Assembly (NCBI GenBank): GCA_032622095.1
Contig: CP136066.1
Location: forward strand, 59,736,609 to 59,800,608
From: Siphonodentalium dalli
Lineage: Eukaryota; Mollusca; Scaphopoda; Gadilida; Siphonodentaliidae
DNA length: 64,000 bases
Reading direction: 5' to 3'
In this document: positions 11,168-21,998 of the stretch, piece after piece
Layout of the letters: every line of letters begins with the position of its first letter
Position numbering within the stretch: the first letter of the stretch is position 1
Position numbers and translations under genes: made by a program
The notes under the pieces: model-generated
What the model was told of the DNA's origin: nothing
Databases searched by the model: none
Seen by the model: the letters and a program-made list of their open reading frames with translations, nothing else

Positions 11168-11770
11168 TTTTATACCCCCACTTTCGAAGAAAATGGGGGT
11201 ATACTGGATTGACTGCGTCTGTCCGTCAGTCACGCTTTCTCCCTCCGTGTGTCCTTCCGTCCGTCCATCCGACCTCATAACTCGAACAACTATGAACCGA
11301 TTTCAATAATTTTTTGTATGCAATCTCCTTAGGACTGCCTCTCCGCATGATGCTAATTGCGGTTCGGTCCGACTTTTTATTTATAAGTTACACCTCATTT
11401 TCGACTTATTTTGACTTAGAAAATTCTGTCCGACTTAATAACTTTAATAAATATGAACCGATTTCAATAATTATTGGTATACATGCTTCTCACAATACCC
11501 TCTCAACATGATGTGGCTAGGGATTGGCTCAGACTGTTTTTCGTAATATTACACTTCATTTTTGACTTATTTTGACTTAGAAAATTCTGTCCGACTTAAT
11601 AACTTTAACAAATATGAACCAATTTGAATAATTTTTTCTGTACAAGCTTCTTGTGACACCATATCAATATTAATAGTCCGAATTTTTCTTTAAAGTTAAA
11701 AATCTTTTTTGGTGGGTTTACGGATAATGCGGGTTGAATTTGCCACGGTGGGGGTATGCTAGCACTCGAG
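11168..11770. repeat. Interspersed repeat with cccccac/gtggggg ends and internal duplication
   Basis: Starts tatacccccactttcgaag with an immediate mirrored aatgggggtata, and ends ccacggtgggggtatgc. The interior repeats a block around gacttattttgacttagaaa with atgaaccgatttcaataa about every 160-170 bp. A tccgtcc-rich tract lies at 11221-11275. Dispersed non-coding repeat. Confidence 0.65.
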
Positions 11771-11779
11771 TGCACACCT

Positions 11780-12010
11780 CTTGTTTAAGTTTGTTATTTC
11801 CTTGAGATCTGCAGTAATAAGTGGCACAGAAACACATGGTCAAATGGGCGGTCTTGCAGATGAAGATGAATATAACTCTAAAGTGGCAATAATAACCACT
11901 TGATTCTAGGCCACTTATTACTGCAGATCTCGAGAAATAGCCCCCCGAAGCCAAAGAAATAGTAATTTAGCATCTGATCGGATTGAGTACCTTTAAAGGA
12001 TTCTGTTGAA
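11780..12010. repeat. TTAA-ended repeat, relative of those at 15079 and 29145
   Basis: Contains an inverted pair around gatctgcagtaataagtgg (11809 and mirrored near 11908) and ends gattgagtacctttaa. The same end is found beside exon Z3. Confidence 0.6.
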
Positions 12011-12025
12011 ACCATATCTCATATC

Positions 12026-12165
12026 AAGCCTTGAAATAGTGTGTCCTGTCGTATACAGAATGAGGTCCACAGAGGGTGGGTGAATTAACTGAGCAGAACG
12101 GTCTAGCATCACCAAATTCATCCTCTGGGGAACTTGTTCTGCTTTGGCCTCATCTTGTGTGAAGT
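12026..12165. repeat. Family B fragment
   Basis: Left end caagccttgaaatagtgtg and the first internal palindrome. The rest of the element is lost after ggcctcatcttg. Confidence 0.75.
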
Positions 12166-12169
12166 ACAT

Positions 12170-12685
12170 CTATGGTCTCAAATTAAAGATACATAAGCCG
12201 ATTCGATGGTTCCCTTATCATCCAGTTACAACAACTCTTCACTAAAAGCCCATTTAGTTATCCAAATTAGTTTATTAACAACAAACACTCACAACGATAC
12301 CAATCACAATATCATATTTGCCGTAAGCGTCCTACAATAACAGTTTTGCTTGGCAGTTTGGAGGTGAGCGAGTATGGTTTACAACTTCCATAAGAATCCA
12401 TATATGGTGATTCCTAATTCAAATTGGAATTCCCCAACAAATGTTGTCACGAATTTAAACACATAGCATTTCCAAGTGTAACGAGCATGGTGCCATATAA
12501 CATGTCTATTTGCATGAATAAAACATGATTACTAATTTGTAAATAAGTATAATGCATGTATCCGCATGTCAACTATCACAACATACCGTATTCTTATTGA
12601 TGGCGATACTTTTCATCGACTTCTATTCCGAAATTAATTGGACACCACTGATTGCACATGGAGCTCTTGTGATGGCGTGAGCGCA
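12170..12685. other. No gene seen
   Basis: AT-rich sequence. The block at 12190-12260 shares short similarity with 28930-29000, suggesting an old dispersed repeat. Confidence 0.4.
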
Positions 12686-12687
12686 TG

Positions 12688-12904
12688 TACAGTAATTCTC
12701 TAAATAATCGACTCCTTAACCACAACAGAATTATGGGTAACTTTTCAGGATTTAGTCGGAAATATGGCTTGTTGCCATTCATCGTAAAGCTCTCCCCGAG
12801 AGCTTTCCGATGAATGGCAACAAGCCATATTTCCGACTAAATCCTGAAAAGTTACCCATAATTCTGCTGTGGTTATGGAGTCGATTAATTAGGGTATTAC
12901 TATA
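12688..12904. repeat. Family A MITE, nearly full length
   Basis: Long near-perfect foldback of about 216 bp. Left end acagtaattctctaa, centre ctctccccgagagc, right end gggtattactata. Confidence 0.9.
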
Positions 12905-13086
12905 TGTTCTATTTCTGTAGGAAGTCAGCTGATTTTGGCCAGGGCTCACATATTTCAGGTGGTGTAAAATAACAGATTTAAAAAAACGAAATTTATTAAC
13001 TCTGAGCTTTGATGGGTGGGTTACTCAACTCAATTCATATATTTATTACCCCCCGAGCCAGCCCGAACCAGCCTGAAGAATTATTA

Positions 13087-13870
13087 TACCCCCCGCAATG
13101 AAGTTAGGGGGGGTATACTGGAGTCAGCTTGTCCGTCCGTCCGTTGGCGTCCGTCCGTCGGCGTCGTCCGTCCGTCGTCCGTCCGTGGACACAAATTTGT
13201 CCGGAGTTTTTCTCAGTCGTTTTTTGATCAATTTCCGTCAAACTTGGCACAGACATCAACCACCATGGGAACCTGTGCACCTGCGATTATGACGTCTGTT
13301 GGACTTTTTTTAGTGGAGTTATCCCCCCTTTTTTGACTTAGAAAATTTTCACAACATGTATAGTTTTATTCCTACATTTTTCAGTCAATTTTTTTAAAAC
13401 GTGGCACAGATATTTAGTACCATGGGAACTTGTGCACTTGCGATTATGACGTCTGTCCGACATTTTTTGGTGGAGTTATCCCCTTTTTTTTATTTAGAAA
13501 CTTTTTTTTGCAACATTCATAATTTTGTCCGAGCTTTTATTCCTACATTTTTCGGTCAATGTTTTTTAATCTTGGCACTGATATTTAGTACCATGGGAAC
13601 CTGTGCACCTGCGATTATGACGTCTGTCCGACATTTTTTGGTGGAGTTATTCCCCTTTTACAACTTAGAATTTTTTTCGCAACATACATAATTTTGTCCA
13701 AGCTTTTATTCCTACATTTTTCGGTCAATAGGTTTAAGATTAGGGTTATGGTTGTACACCTGCAATGGGAACTGTTATTTTATTATTTTAACTAAATGTT
13801 TACTGACATGTGAAACATCTTAGTATTTTAAAAACAGGGGGGTATCCGTAGTCCCATTGGGACAGTTCAC
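13087..13870. repeat. Interspersed repeat with taccccccgcaatgaag end and 165-bp internal units
   Basis: Begins with a palindromic acccccc / ggggggt end and a ccgtccgt microsatellite (13130-13190). It continues with three or so units carrying accatgggaacctgtgcac (about 13262, 13422 and 13590). Ends near gggggtatccgtagtccc. Frames inside it are the repeat read in different phases. Confidence 0.7.
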
Positions 13871-14133
13871 CTCTAATTAATTTAGGGCGTTAAATTGGAT
13901 TATGTATCTTTAGTATTCTTTTTAGTTACTTTTTCCCCTAAGTTTCTATATCCCCTAATTTGCAGAAGATAAAGTGCATAATTGAAGTGACTATAAATGT
14001 GTGAACATCACCAACTTAACTAGGGAACTTCAGTCTGTTCCTAGGTCTCCCATAACAGTTGATGGCTCAGCAGAATTGCTGCAGAATGAGATTCTCAGAG
14101 GATGAATATGGTGAAGCTAGCCCACCATGCATG

Positions 14134-14731
14134 ATACAGTAAGCTCTAATTAATCGACTCCTTAACCCTTTACCCAACAGAAGGGCCCTGTGCCAATGCA
14201 TTCTCTTATATATGCGAGTCGACCATAGGTCGCCTCGCATATATAAGAGAATGCATTGGCTTAACAAATTAAAAATTATAAAATTGTTAAAGAATGTAAG
14301 AAAAAATGGTAAAAAGTGTTAAAAAAAGATTTTTTTTAGGCCAATGCATTCTCTTATATATGCGAGGCGACCTATGGTCGACTCGCATATATAAGAGAAT
14401 GCATTGGCACAGGGCATAACTGTAACTATCACAATGTGGTCAAGGAGCCGGTTCCAATGATATCCATATTTGTATGGTTCTATTGAGACAGACCGAAGAT
14501 ATTTTAGGCTGTTGAAGCTTTATTTGGCCGGTTTTGGCCGGTTTGTTGGGTAAAGGGTTAACCACAGCAGAATTATGGGTAACTTTTCAGGATTTAGTCG
14601 GAAATATGGCTTGCTGCCATATCACAGAGCTTTCCGATGAATATCAACAAGCCATATTTCCGACTAAATCCTGAAAAGTTACCCATAATTCTGCTGTGGT
14701 TAAGGAGTCGATTAATTAGAGCATTACTGTA
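14134..14731. repeat. Family A MITE interrupted by family C, upstream of Z3
   Basis: The left 30 bp (acagtaagctctaattaatc ...) and the remaining palindrome (14562-14731) are separated by a TTAA-flanked element. It ends 83 bp before Z3. Confidence 0.9.
14162..14561. mobile_element. Family C, piggyBac-style TTAA MITE, nested
   Basis: TTAA on both sides; ends ccctttacccaaca and tgttgggtaaaggg. The interior holds two perfect palindromes of about 68 bp built from ccaatgcattctcttata and tatgcgagtcgacc with their mirrors. The target, cctTTAAcc of family A, is seen uninterrupted in other A copies. Assignment to piggyBac style rests on the TTAA target and end sequence only; no transposase is present. 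Confidence 0.88.
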
Positions 14732-14814
14732 GTGTCACTAAAATCACCCTCTGGGACCTCATTCTTCAAATGACAGACACACTATTTCAAAGCTTGTTTC
14801 TCATTTTCCTTCAG

Positions 14815-15081
14815 AAACCGAGAGAATGTCGACTGTGCGGCCGTATTTACCACACAAAGGAAACTTACAAGAATCACTTTCGGAGGTTCCACAAGTTACA
14901 TGAGCACGCATGCACAGTGTGTTCCAAGACGTTCGCCACAAACTATGAACGACTGAGGCACATGAGTGTTCACGGCGCGACCGATTCCTTCAAGTGTCAA
15001 TTGTGTGGAAAAACTTACTGCTCGTCAGAATCATTATCCAAACACATAACCATTCATCATCTGGGCAACATATTATGTTAA
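14815..15081 (+). CDS. Z3: alternative 3'-terminal exon with three C2H2 zinc fingers
   Basis: The exon starts after tctcattttccttcag, phase 0, as KPREC; 88 residues. Fingers: C5-C8-H21-H26, C33-C36-H49-H53 and C61-C64-H77-H82, then LGNILC. Geometry is identical to the other exons. The linker to finger 3 (GATDSFK) has lost the KP of classical linkers. An ATG-led frame from 14770 comes from the end of a family B transposon and the acceptor, so it is not a true start. The exon is wedged between transposons: family B ends 17 bp upstream, and the stop codon is part of ttaaaggtactcaatc, the end of another repeat also seen at 11995 and 29380. The terminal residues may therefore be trimmed from an ancestral longer tail. 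Confidence 0.86.
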   Translation, partial: KPRECRLCGRIYHTKETYKNHFRRFHKLHEHACTVCSKTFATNYERLRHMSVHGATDSFKCQLCGKTYCSSESLSKHITIHHLGNILC

Positions 15082-15330
15082 AGGTACTCAATCAGATCAG
15101 ACGCTCCTAAATTACTATTTCTTTGGCTTCGGGGGTAAAAAATATATGATTTGAGTCGAGGAACCCACCCATCAAAGCTCAGAGTGATCAGATATCAATT
15201 TTTGAAGTTTGTTATTTCATTTGTTTGTGGCCCAGAAACATGCGATCAAATGGATGGTCTCGGTCATAATTGCGGACGAAGATGGATAACTCTAAAAATA
15301 CTCAAGCTATACCCTAAGTGCTTCACATTA
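15079..15330. repeat. TTAA-type repeat abutting the Z3 stop codon
   Basis: Starts ttaaaggtactcaatc, and resembles in reverse the sequences at 29150-29385 (ending gattgagtacctttaa) and 12985-13030. It contains the shared block cacccatcaaagctcagag. It probably provides the 3' UTR of Z3. Confidence 0.65.
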
Positions 15331-15429
15331 TTACCCCAGCTGTTAAGTAATGCCGAGTCTTCTGCATGCAGCTATGCATTTTTATAGGCGTTTCACAAGA
15401 GCTGCTTTACACATACCCAACAACCAGGT

Positions 15430-16180
15430 CCCTATTTCTCGTCTGAGTACGACAAATCGAGAACAGTACAAGTGACCTTGCCCAAGGGTCACAACCTGAT
15501 GGGAGATTTGAAACAGCATGTGGTTATAATAGCACACTCACCGCTTAACCCTTTACCCAACAAACCAGGATTTAGTCGGAAATATGGCTTGTTGATATTC
15601 ATCGGAAAGCTCTGTGATATGGCAGCAAGCCATATTTCCGACTAAATCCTGAAAAGTTACCCATAATTCTGCTGTGGTTAACCCTTTACCCAACAAACCG
15701 GCCAAAACCGGCCAAATAAAGCTTCAACAGCCTAAACTATCTTCGGTCTGTCTCAATAGAACCATACAAATATGGATATCATTGGAACTGGCTCCTTGAC
15801 CACATTGTGATAGTTACATTTATGCCCTGTGCCAATGCATTCTCTTATATATGCGAGTCGACCATAGGTCGCCTCGCATATATAAGAGAATGCATTGGCC
15901 TAAAAAAAATCTTTTTTTAACACTTTTTACCATTTTTTCTTACATTCTTTAACAATTTTATAATTTTTAATGTGTTAAGCCAATGCATTCTCTTATATAT
16001 GCGAGGCGACCTATGGTCGACTCGCATATATAAGAGAATGCATTGGCACAGGGCCCTTCTGTTGGGTAAAGGGTTAATCCGGCCAAGCCATTGTTGTGGA
16101 GACGATAGTCCACAAGGAGGGTTGCGAACTCATGCCGTTGTGTTGACACCATTACAAATCCAACACTCTAACTATGACTC
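15430..16180 (-). repeat. tRNA-like SINE interrupted by a TTAA composite element
   Basis: The part before the insertion (caagtgaccttgcccaaggg) and after it (ccggccaagccattgttg ... gcgaactcatgcc) align with the uninterrupted copy at 22470-22670. On the minus strand the distal part resembles a tRNA head, with a B-box-like gagttcgcaacc and an A-box-like segment. Family assignment is inference. Confidence 0.6.
15545..16077. mobile_element. Composite TTAA element: C end + family A palindrome + complete family C
   Basis: Outer ends are both family C termini (TTAAccctttacccaaca at 15545, tgttgggtaaagggTTAA ending 16077). An internal third C terminus lies at 15678-15681. Between 15566 and 15677 lies part of a family A palindrome. 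From 15566 on, the block is the reverse complement of 14162-14660, including private variants such as gttgatattcatcgg. This suggests that A plus C moved together, using outer TTAA ends. Confidence 0.8.
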
Positions 16181-16619
16181 TGATTATTTATTCATAACTC
16201 ATTCATATGATATATACAATTATATACACAGTGTAATAGTATAACATTCAATGAGCTATCGGAGACAGCATAACCAAGAAGGTTGTCTACCTGCCGTCCC
16301 CACTCTAACCACTGGGATACCACTTACACTTTGGATATATCATTTAAAATAGGTCAGTTTAGTGTGACATTGCCGCAACATCGCATGTTGTCATGACAAA
16401 ATGGCAAAATACTATATATACATGTACATGTATATAAAACTTAAGTGGGTGTAATTATTTTGAGCTAAATGGAACAAAAGCACAAAAAATATATAGACAT
16501 GAATTATAATACAAACGTTCGAAAGAGGATTGGGGCAAAAAGCCTTTGGGCGTTGTTAAATCCTTCCCTTGTGAAAATTGCTCCGACTTTTTGAGGATAT
16601 CCTAGGATTATTCTAGAAC
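16085..16619. other. SINE-like remnants and AT-rich sequence
   Basis: After the SINE end there is a second tRNA-like stretch on the minus strand near 16280-16325 (cccactctaaccactggga). The remainder, including catgtacatgtatat near 16420, shows nothing recognisable. Confidence 0.4.
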
Positions 16620-16999
16620 TTAACCCTTTACCCAACAGAAGGGCCCTGTGCCAATGCATTCTCTTATATATGCGAGTCGACCATAGGTCGCCTCACATAT
16701 ATAAGAGAATGCATTGGCTTAACACATTAAAAATTATGAAATTGTTAAAGAATGTAAGAAAAAATGGTAAAAAAAGATTTTTTTTAGGCCAATGCATTCT
16801 CTTATATATGCGAGGCGACCTATGGTCGACTCGCATATATAAGAGAATGCATTGACACAGGGCATAACTGTAACTATCACAATGTGGTCAAGGAGCCGGT
16901 TCCAATGATATCCATATTTGTATGGTTCTATTGAGACAGACCGAAGATAGTTTAGGCTGTTGAAGCTTTATTTGGCCGGTTTGTTGGGTAAAGGGTTAA
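16620..16999. mobile_element. Family C TTAA MITE
   Basis: TTAA at both ends; ends ccctttacccaacaga and tttgttgggtaaaggg. Both internal palindromes are present and the spacer between them is slightly shortened. Confidence 0.9.
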
Positions 17000-18480
17000 A
17001 GCTGGTACTTTTATAACCTGTTAGTGTTACAAGTCTTTGTATGTCCTAGGATAATTCCAGGATTTTAGATTTGGGATTAACCTCAGAGAACCTGGGACCA
17101 TCTTCTAAAGTAGTTTATTTTACAAAAAATTATCGAAAATTAAATCTCAGATTTCCTAGCCAAACCTGAGATTTGAGTTGTTTTAAAATGCCTAATGCTA
17201 TTTAAAATAAGTCACAGCTTTGTTCTAGAATTTAGTTGGAAGCTGGGACATTAAAATTCTTGGTTTGCAATAGAGTCTTAGGCCATACCTGCTTGTCCAA
17301 GGATTGCCTTGGAGAAATGACTATTTACTGTATGTATTTGAGTTCATCCAAAGTCAGGTCTCTAAATACATGTACTAGTATTCCAAAGATTCAGGGTGGT
17401 GGGGGGGGGGGGGGTAAAACAATGTTTCTCATAGTTCTGGTTAGGGTCACGACTTGCATGCCTGGTCAGCATATTCTGCCTGTCGTTGGATTTCTGCTAC
17501 ATCCAGTGAGCTGCTGCCTCATCCATGTCTTCTGGCAATCTGTCAGCGTTCCTCAATATATCATTCCCCTATTTCTATTATGGCTCAATAGCCTAATTAG
17601 GGCCTGGCTCATTAGCCCAATTAGGGCCCTGCATGATGGAGTTATCTCCCTTGCTTATGACCAAATTGATCCTAGACACCTCCCTTTCATGAACATCAGG
17701 GCACACAAAGTACACACTGTTTACTCTTCATGGGTTATTGGGGGGGGGGGGATCAGTTGCTCTTAGAGTTATCTAAGCTATTATTATAAAACTGTTCTTA
17801 GATCTCTGAATATCCAGAAATGTGCACATCTGCACTTATGATCTGAACATTTTGTACACTAAATAGGAATCCCGCTGCATATGTATTATCTGCTCTTCTG
17901 CATGTCGTCTGCTTGTATTTCCTGAACAGATGATTAGACCATTCCGGCCAATGTATACTTTTATGTGAGAATCTATTTAGTTAAGAAAGAGTTACACAAT
18001 AATAAGAAATCTGCATTGCTGACTGTTCAGGTAGCAAGCCACAATTTCTGGCCATTTTCACAATTTTGAGGGGGGGGGGGGGTACTGTACTACAACCTTC
18101 TTCTGTGCCAATGTCATTGATAAACAGCACATGAATGCTTGGTTACAAGATACAGAAATGGACGAACCATTAACTTGTTTGCACTTTGACATGATTGTCA
18201 CATCACAAGTTGAATTATCTCCCTTGGATTGTCTGCAATACCCGCATTTTTAACCGTTTTTGGCCAACCATGGCAGAGTGATTGTCAGTCTATAATCACC
18301 TTATGAGCTGAATCAGCTGATAGAACCCAGATACATGTAAGATATACATGTATTAAACAATAGATAAAACTTATCGTATCAGTTTAAAAATTTTATCTTG
18401 GAAGTGCAGACAACTGTTTTAAAGCGAGAGAAATCATGCTCTTTTCCAGTGGAGTACCATATAGAGCTGGCCCAAACCAG
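17000..18480. other. No gene seen; two poly-G tracts
   Basis: Runs of G lie at about 17399-17414 and 18069-18082, with a shorter one near 17740. A 176-codon frame at 17236-17766 crosses two of them, has no domain and no codon pattern that I can support. Confidence 0.5.
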
Positions 18481-18495
18481 ATACGAAACACATAA

Positions 18496-18608
18496 CTCAG
18501 TGAGAGCTTTACAATGAATGGCAGCAAGCCATATTTCCGTCTAAATCCTGAAAAGTCACCCATAATTCTGCTGTGGTTAAGGAGTCGATTATTTAGGGCA
18601 TTACTGTA
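18496..18608. repeat. Family A, right arm only, upstream of Z4
   Basis: Runs from gagagctttacaatgaatgg to gggcattactgta; the left arm is missing. It ends 67 bp before the Z4 exon. Confidence 0.85.
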
Positions 18609-18675
18609 TATTGAAACTATCATATCGAGGCTTATGGAAAACATATTTACACCCTTGTAACCTATCTCTCCACAG

Positions 18676-18936
18676 AACTTTTGTGCTGAATGCGGGAGGA
18701 CTTATCAGTGGAAGGAAGCATTCGCCGCGCATTTAAAGCGATTCCATCGACCACATCAGTTCAGCTGTGAAGTCTGCCACAAGTCGTTCGCAACAAACTT
18801 CGAGAGAGTTCGCCACCAGAACACACACCTCGATGATAAACCGTTCGTCTGCACGATATGCGACCGGAAGTACTCATCGAAAATTAGTCTCACGCACCAC
18901 ATTCGCAGCAGTCACTTGGACTGTGTTAGCAACTGA
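18676..18936 (+). CDS. Z4: alternative 3'-terminal exon with three C2H2 zinc fingers
   Basis: Found by reading from the acceptor ctatctctccacag: there is no ATG in the exon, so start-based ORF finding misses it. Phase 0, first residues NFCAEC, 86 residues. Fingers: C3-C6-H19-H24, C31-C34-H47-H51 and C59-C62-H75-H80, then LDCVSN. The linker LDDKPFV before finger 3 is close to Z2. The N-terminal lead before the first cysteine is two residues shorter than in Z1-Z3. The absence of any start codon is strong evidence that these units are internal to a spliced transcript. Finger 2 (ATNFERVR helix) is most similar to that of Z3 (ATNYERLR). Confidence 0.86.
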   Translation, partial: NFCAECGRTYQWKEAFAAHLKRFHRPHQFSCEVCHKSFATNFERVRHQNTHLDDKPFVCTICDRKYSSKISLTHHIRSSHLDCVSN

Positions 18937-18939
18937 AGC

Positions 18940-19455
18940 TTGAAGAATCAAGAGATTTTCTTTATATTACATGGACATGGCTCATTCATGCTACCTAATT
19001 CTCTATAACATATAGGTTGATAAGCTGGCGTCTTATGCTCTGAAAAATATTTTCCTTGGTCACCAGTGGTCAGTCATTTTTCAGCTGTTTTAAATTTTTC
19101 GCACAAAAGTGAGAAAACAAACGCTAGCACGGAACGCTCTTTTCTGTTCAGCACATAATCAGAATCTTCACAATATCTCGTTCCAAATGCCATGCTTGTT
19201 CGGTCAGAATAAACACAATTTTGACAGAACATATCCTGTAATTTCCGAAACTTTAAAAAATGAATCGCACCAAAGTGAATCAAAATAATGAGATCAATCT
19301 GTATCGTTATGTCACAATTATTTAAATTATGTGTCCATTCGCGCAACTGTACATTGGGGTTAAAATGGGAGAATCAGCTGATCTGTGTTTATTTTTAATT
19401 TAATTTTTATCACATCTTCTCTTTAGAATTAGCGACTTTTAGTGGTTGAAAGTGT
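18940..19455. other. No gene seen
   Basis: AT-rich flank of Z4. A 90-codon minus-strand frame at 19074-19346 has no recognisable domain. Confidence 0.4.
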
Positions 19456-19457
19456 GT

Positions 19458-19632
19458 AATAAACAGAATAGTCAATTGGTTTTGTTGATTACGTGACATA
19501 ATTAACGTTAATTAACTAATTAACTATTGGTAAAACCCTCGTTCGCTCAGCTCACTCAGGTTTTACCAGGCTCGACTCCTCTCGTGAACAATGTCACGTA
19601 AACATTGAAACCAATTGATTACTCTCTACGAA
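19458..19632. repeat. Small palindromic element, relative of 3940-4125
   Basis: Left arm agtcaattggttttgttgatt, right arm accaattgattactc, with inner mirrored halves around acgtgac / gtcacgt and accagg / ggttttacc. Confidence 0.65.
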
Positions 19633-20269
19633 TTGTACATCCAAATTGACAGCACACAACTTTATTCTTAGGCCCATATAGATAAATTGCTAGATTTACA
19701 TCCAACTTTTTCAGAATAATGGGGCAGGAGGGTGTATTTTATTTTTTATATTTTATTCTTCCTGACATAAATTGTCATGGACAGTTCTTGATATTGAAGC
19801 AGTATCCTATCTTATATAGTACAAGTTGATTTGGATTTTCCAATTTGATCAAAATTGAGTCATTGAAATGTAATTTGATGGTTAAGGCATGAGAAAAAGT
19901 TTACATAAAAGATTTCCAAATAAAACAAAATTGAGGAGGGAACTAAAAATAGGTTTGGGTGGGGATGTAAATCAAGCAATTTTTTTTTTATTGGCCTTAC
20001 GTATAAATTATATGCAGCAACCTTCATTTATATATTGTTCATACATGTTTATCGGAAAAAACTTATATGTATCATGAGTATATAAGTTACATGTCTATTC
20101 ATTAGTGACACAATATTGTCGAATATCTTCATTTAATTTTATTATTTACCCTAAAATGCTTTCAAATGTGAAACCTGCAAGGGAAAGGTGTAAGCACATT
20201 TTACATACCATTATGGACACAATCAAACAAACATGTACGCCTCGTAACAAACTCTAATATAGAAAGCTC

Positions 20270-20960
20270 AAATGGTTAATGGTGCCACACCCATATCTAC
20301 GGTCGCCCGAAATTCACAACCATACCAAATGTTTGAATGTTTTTTGCACATTTATACAATACATCATTGGTACATATATGTGTATACAAATTCACATATG
20401 CAGTGGTGGCATGGCCAATACAGGCAGTCTTCCTGTCAAACCCAAATTTCAGTGCGATCCTGCCATTAGTTCCCGAGAAAGTTTTGCTCTTGCAGATATG
20501 ACGTCATGTTGGGTGGAGTCTGGGCCAAGCTCATGTTACGCAGAGAGCCGAAATACACACCCGTACTAAATTTCAGTGCGATCGGGCTAGTAGTCGACAT
20601 AAAACAGTTTTTCTCGCGTGGATATAACGTCAAAAGGGGATGTCGGGCGGAGTTCGGACCCATCCCACGTTACCCAGAGGGCCAAAATACATGCCCTTAA
20701 TTCAGTGCGATTCCCCCCATTAGTTCCCGAGAAACCAGTTTGCCTGTGTGGATATGACATAATGACAAAACGGGGCATTGTACAGATACGGGACCCAGAC
20801 CATGTTACCGGAGTGCCAAAATACATATCCTTGCCAAATTTCATCGCAATCGGTGCAGAAATGTGGACAGCTATGAGTAACATGCATAGAGAGAGAGTGA
20901 GTCAGAGACACACATTCAAATTTATAGATCAGATGACACTTGATGCTTATATCCATAGCA
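20270..20960. repeat. Tandem repeat of about 125-130 bp units
   Basis: Blocks with aaatttcagtgcgatc and gttcccgagaaa recur at about 20445, 20570, 20700 and 20840, with tacccagagggccaaaatac-type segments between them. Overlapping frames on both strands here are repeats, not genes. Confidence 0.65.
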
Positions 20961-21173
20961 TGTGGTTAATATGATATATCTTATGTAACACCAGTACTTG
21001 ATATTGTATTTTTTTTTTTTTTATCTCTTCTCCGATGATGGAGGAATAAAATTGTATGTAAGTCTGTCTGACTCTGTCTTGTTGTTGAGTTGTCATTTAG
21101 TGATGTGGTGCTCCACTCATGTCATGTGTGAAGATCACTACAGGTACCCTTGAGAAAATACCAAATATTCAAG

Positions 21174-21998
21174 CCTTGAAATAGTCAGGGGCGCCGGAAG
21201 AGGGGGGGGGAGAGGGGGCAGCTGACCCCCCTGCCCTTAACCAAGGGGGGGGGGGGGGGGCGAGCGGGGGCAGGACTTGCCCTTTTTCTGGAGACAGAAA
21301 ATGCTTTTTGTGTGTTTAATCTCGTGTTTTTATAGCAAAATGTGACTTTTTTGGTCCAAATACCACCAATTTCACAAGGAATATTAATATTTTGTCAATT
21401 TTATCACAAAACGGCCATAAAAACCGACAAATACCATTAAAATAGGGATTTTTGCCACAATGAATTTATGGTTATTTTCCCGAGTTTGCGGAGAAAATGC
21501 CGTTTTTTGCGGAAAAGTGCCCTTTTTGTAGGCTCTGCCCCCCCCCCCCCTGCCCTTGGATGCTTCCGGCGCCCCTGGAAATAGTGTGTCTGTCAATTGC
21601 AGAATGAGGTCCCCAGAGGGTGAATTTAGTGATGCTATCCCGCATGGTGGGCTGGCATCACCAAATTAATCATCTAGGAACCTCATTCTGCTTAAACCTC
21701 AACTGCTATGGGAGAACTACATGTAGGATCAGATTGAAGTACCCCAGTTGATTATGCATTTTATCTTCTGCAAATTAGGGGATATAGAAACTGAACAGAA
21801 TGGAAAAAGCAACTAAAACAATGTTAATTTGAGACTATAGATATTTCCCAGAAGATGAGATCTAAGCAGATTGAGGTCTCCCAGAGGGTGAATTTGGTGA
21901 TGCTAGCCTGCAATGTGGCTGTTTGGGATAGTATCACTAAATTCACCCTCTGGGAACCTCATTCTGCAAATGACAGACATACTATTTCAAGGCCTGCG
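21174..21998. repeat. Family B element carrying a nested hAT-like insertion
   Basis: Left end caagccttgaaatagt, right end actatttcaaggcct. The left terminus is split by the element at 21186-21577. Confidence 0.87.
21186..21577. mobile_element. Non-autonomous hAT-like element nested in family B
   Basis: Inverted ends caggggcgccggaag and cttccggcgcccctg, flanked by a perfect 8-bp duplication gaaatagt at 21178-21185 and 21578-21585. Other family B copies show the single, uninterrupted ttgaaatagtgtg. Contains long G and C runs near both ends. About 392 bp, no transposase. Confidence 0.92.

Larger units (their letters stand above)
13895..14797. repeat. Family B element split by a family A element that itself holds a family C element
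   Basis: The left part (to 14133) and right part (from 14732) are continuous when the A element is removed: gatgaatatggtgaagc ... gcatga, then gtgtcactaaaatcacc. The right end tgacagacacactatttcaa reaches 14797, leaving only 17 bp between this transposon and the first base of Z3. Confidence 0.88.

Noticed and set aside
13098-13691. Frames rich in PSV and RPS repeats as coding
   Set aside because: They are the ccgt microsatellite and the repeated gggaacctgtgcac blocks of a dispersed repeat.
17236-17766. 176-codon frame, the longest in the window
   Set aside because: It reads through two poly-G tracts as glycine runs, has no domain and no acceptor or start context.
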